Both the position numbers and the translations under genes were made by a program. This document shows positions 5,848 through 7,118 of a stretch of DNA of 7,118 nt, piece after piece. The stretch spans positions 1 to 7,118 of the forward strand of contig CAIVZW010000489.1 in assembly GCA_903910495.1 (NCBI GenBank). The letters run 5' to 3'. This DNA is from an uncultured beta proteobacterium (GTDB lineage Bacteria; Pseudomonadota; Gammaproteobacteria; Burkholderiales; Rhodocyclaceae). Each line of letters starts with the position of its first letter. Position 1 is the first letter of the stretch. The notes under the pieces are model-generated. The model did no database searches. It saw only the letters and a list, made by a program, of their open reading frames with translations, and had not been told where the DNA came from.

Positions 5848-6945
5848 ATGCAAAGTGCAAGCATCAATTTCGACCGTTTCAACCAGTTGCAGGACGAAGC
5901 CTGCCATGAACGCATCCGCGCTGCCCGCGCCAGCCTCGGACAGCGCGTCGTCATGCTCTGCCACCACTATCAGCGCGCCGATGTGTATCAGTATGCGGAC
6001 CTGACCGGGGATTCGCTCAGGCTCGCGCGCCTGGCCTCGCAAACCGACAGCGAATACATCGTCTTCTGCGGCGTGCACTTCATGGCCGAGGTTGCCGACA
6101 TCATGTCCAGCTCCCGGCAGAAGGTCATTCTGCCCGACCTCGCCGCCGGCTGCTCGATGGCCGACATGGCCAATCTGGCCAAGGTCGAGCGCTGCTGGCG
6201 GGAACTGAACTCAGTCCTGAACGCCGACGAAGTTATCACGCCGGTCACCTACATCAACTCCGCCGCTGACCTCAAGGCCTTCTGCGGCGACCATGGCGGC
6301 ATCGTGTGCACCTCGTCGAATGCCGCAACGATAGCCGGGTGGGCGTTCAGGCAGCGCGAGAAGATCCTGTTCTTCCCCGACCAGCACCTCGGCCGCTGGA
6401 CAGGCCATACGATGGGTATTCCGCTCGACGAGATGATGGTCTGGGACCCCGACCTCGAAATGGGCGGTCTCACGCCGGAGCAGATCCGCAAGGCTAAACT
6501 GCTGCTCTGGAAAGGGCACTGTGCGGTGCACCAGATGTTCCAGCCGGCGCACATCCTGAAGTTCCGCAATCAGTATCCGGACGGGCTGGTCATCGCGCAC
6601 CCGGAATGCAGCTTCGAAGTCTGCCGGCAATCCGATTTCGTCGGCTCGACCGAGCATATCGTCAAGGTCGTCAAGGAAGCCCGGTCGGGAACGCGCTGGC
6701 TGGTTGGTACCGAACTCAATCTGGTCAACCGGCTGGCCGAAGAAGTCAAAGCCGAAGGCAAGATCGTCCAGTTCATGTCACCCACCGTCTGCATGTGTTC
6801 GACCATGCAGCGCATCGACCCGCAGCATCTGGCATGGACGCTGGAAAATCTGGCCGAAGGCAAGGTCGTTAACCAGATCAGTGTACCGGAGCACGAAGCC
6901 GTACTCGCCAAGCTTGCCCTGGAGAGGATGCTCGCGATTTCGTGA
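5848..6945 (+). CDS. nadA: Quinolinate synthase A
   Basis: NadA condenses iminoaspartate (made by NadB) with dihydroxyacetone phosphate to quinolinate, the first ring intermediate of de novo NAD synthesis; it is a cytoplasmic [4Fe-4S] enzyme. The 365-aa length is normal for the long bacterial form. Recognisable segments are LCHHYQRADVYQYADLTGDS (37-56), VHFMAEVADIM (76-86), LPDLAAGCSMAD (95-106), TYINSAADLKAFCGD (134-148), CTSSNAA (154-160), FFPDQHLGRWTG (175-186), WKGHCAVH (221-228), AHPECSFEV (250-258), VGTELNLVNRL (286-296) and SPTVCMCSTM (311-320). Likely cluster ligands are C102, C225 and one of C315/C317, by analogy with the three conserved cysteines of the family. The Shine-Dalgarno is weak. 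The gene stands downstream of the rhodanese gene, with an endonuclease-family gene immediately after it. Confidence 0.97.
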   Translation: MQSASINFDRFNQLQDEACHERIRAARASLGQRVVMLCHHYQRADVYQYADLTGDSLRLARLASQTDSEYIVFCGVHFMAEVADIMSSSRQKVILPDLAAGCSMADMANLAKVERCWRELNSVLNADEVITPVTYINSAADLKAFCGDHGGIVCTSSNAATIAGWAFRQREKILFFPDQHLGRWTGHTMGIPLDEMMVWDPDLEMGGLTPEQIRKAKLLLWKGHCAVHQMFQPAHILKFRNQYPDGLVIAHPECSFEVCRQSDFVGSTEHIVKVVKEARSGTRWLVGTELNLVNRLAEEVKAEGKIVQFMSPTVCMCSTMQRIDPQHLAWTLENLAEGKVVNQISVPEHEAVLAKLALERMLAIS

Positions 6946-6950
6946 GCGCC

Positions 6951-7118
6951 ATGAAAAGCCAGAACCTCAAGGTCGTCACCTACAACATCCACAAGGGCTT
7001 CTCGCAGTTCAACCGGCACATGATGGTGCACGAACTGCGCGAGCAACTGCGCCTGCTCGGGCCCGACATCGTCTTTCTGCAAGAGGTGCAGGGTCGCCAC
7101 AGCGGGCACGCGGCGGCA
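6951..7118 (+). CDS. Endonuclease/exonuclease/phosphatase family protein, N-terminal fragment (cut by window edge)
   Basis: 56 codons are visible before the sequence ends, beginning MKSQNLKVVTYNIHKGFSQF. VVTYNIHKG (8-16) and LGPDIVFLQEVQ (about 37-48) are the first two signature motifs of the metal-dependent endonuclease/exonuclease/phosphatase fold: the N of TYNIH and the E of QEV are the usual metal and catalytic residues. Family members hydrolyse phosphodiester or phosphate-ester bonds; the substrate cannot be judged from this fragment. The N-terminus resembles YbhP-type proteins, which in many proteobacteria sit beside a cardiolipin synthase gene. The start at 6951 lies 5 nt after the nadA stop. 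An in-frame GTG at 6942 would instead overlap that stop by 3 nt (GTGA). Either way it is probably co-transcribed with nadA. Confidence 0.87.
   Translation, partial: MKSQNLKVVTYNIHKGFSQFNRHMMVHELREQLRLLGPDIVFLQEVQGRHSGHAAA

Noticed and set aside
5127..5954. 275-codon minus-strand frame across the rhodanese gene and the NtrC sites
   Set aside because: It overlaps a convincing rhodanese gene and the start of nadA, has no recognisable motif, and would cover the regulatory sites.

Overview
The window is chromosomal DNA with high GC content and the look of a betaproteobacterium, most likely of the Rhodocyclaceae group (Dechloromonas, Azonexus or Accumulibacter relatives). This rests on the protein sequences (GlnA, NtrB, NtrC, a DUF4124 protein and a long NadA) and on the gene order glnA - DUF4124 - ntrB - ntrC; the genus is an inference. 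Seven protein-coding genes are supported, five complete and one cut at each window end. I see no tRNA, rRNA, CRISPR array, insertion sequence, prophage or other foreign DNA.

Left part, minus strand (right to left): glnA (glutamine synthetase type I) ends in a strong intrinsic terminator. A gene for a small exported DUF4124 protein follows, then ntrB (nitrogen sensor kinase/phosphatase), ntrC (its sigma-54-dependent response regulator) and the first 40 codons of a biotin-protein ligase gene (birA). The four genes after the terminator are closely spaced (34, 59 and 39 nt, with the ntrC start taken at 1586) and probably form one transcription unit with its own promoter.

Middle, 4838-5309: a 472-nt divergent intergenic region. 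It holds two matches to the NtrC operator (TGCAC-N6-GGTGC) with centres 31 bp apart, an arrangement very like the enhancer of enteric glnA. It also has a TGGCAC element that could be the -24 box of a sigma-54 promoter for glnA, although its -12 box is poor. Together with the NtrB/NtrC genes next door this forms a closed circuit: NtrB phosphorylates NtrC, NtrC binds the paired sites, and glnA is activated when nitrogen is short.

Right part, plus strand: a single-domain rhodanese gene, nadA (quinolinate synthase, a [4Fe-4S] enzyme of NAD biosynthesis), and the start of an endonuclease/exonuclease/phosphatase family gene that abuts or overlaps the nadA stop codon.

This is mostly a conserved housekeeping locus. 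I did not find a previously undescribed system. The points most worth a second look are the paired NtrC sites with an imperfect sigma-54 promoter, the uncharacterised exported DUF4124 protein inside the nitrogen-control cluster, and the rhodanese-nadA pairing.
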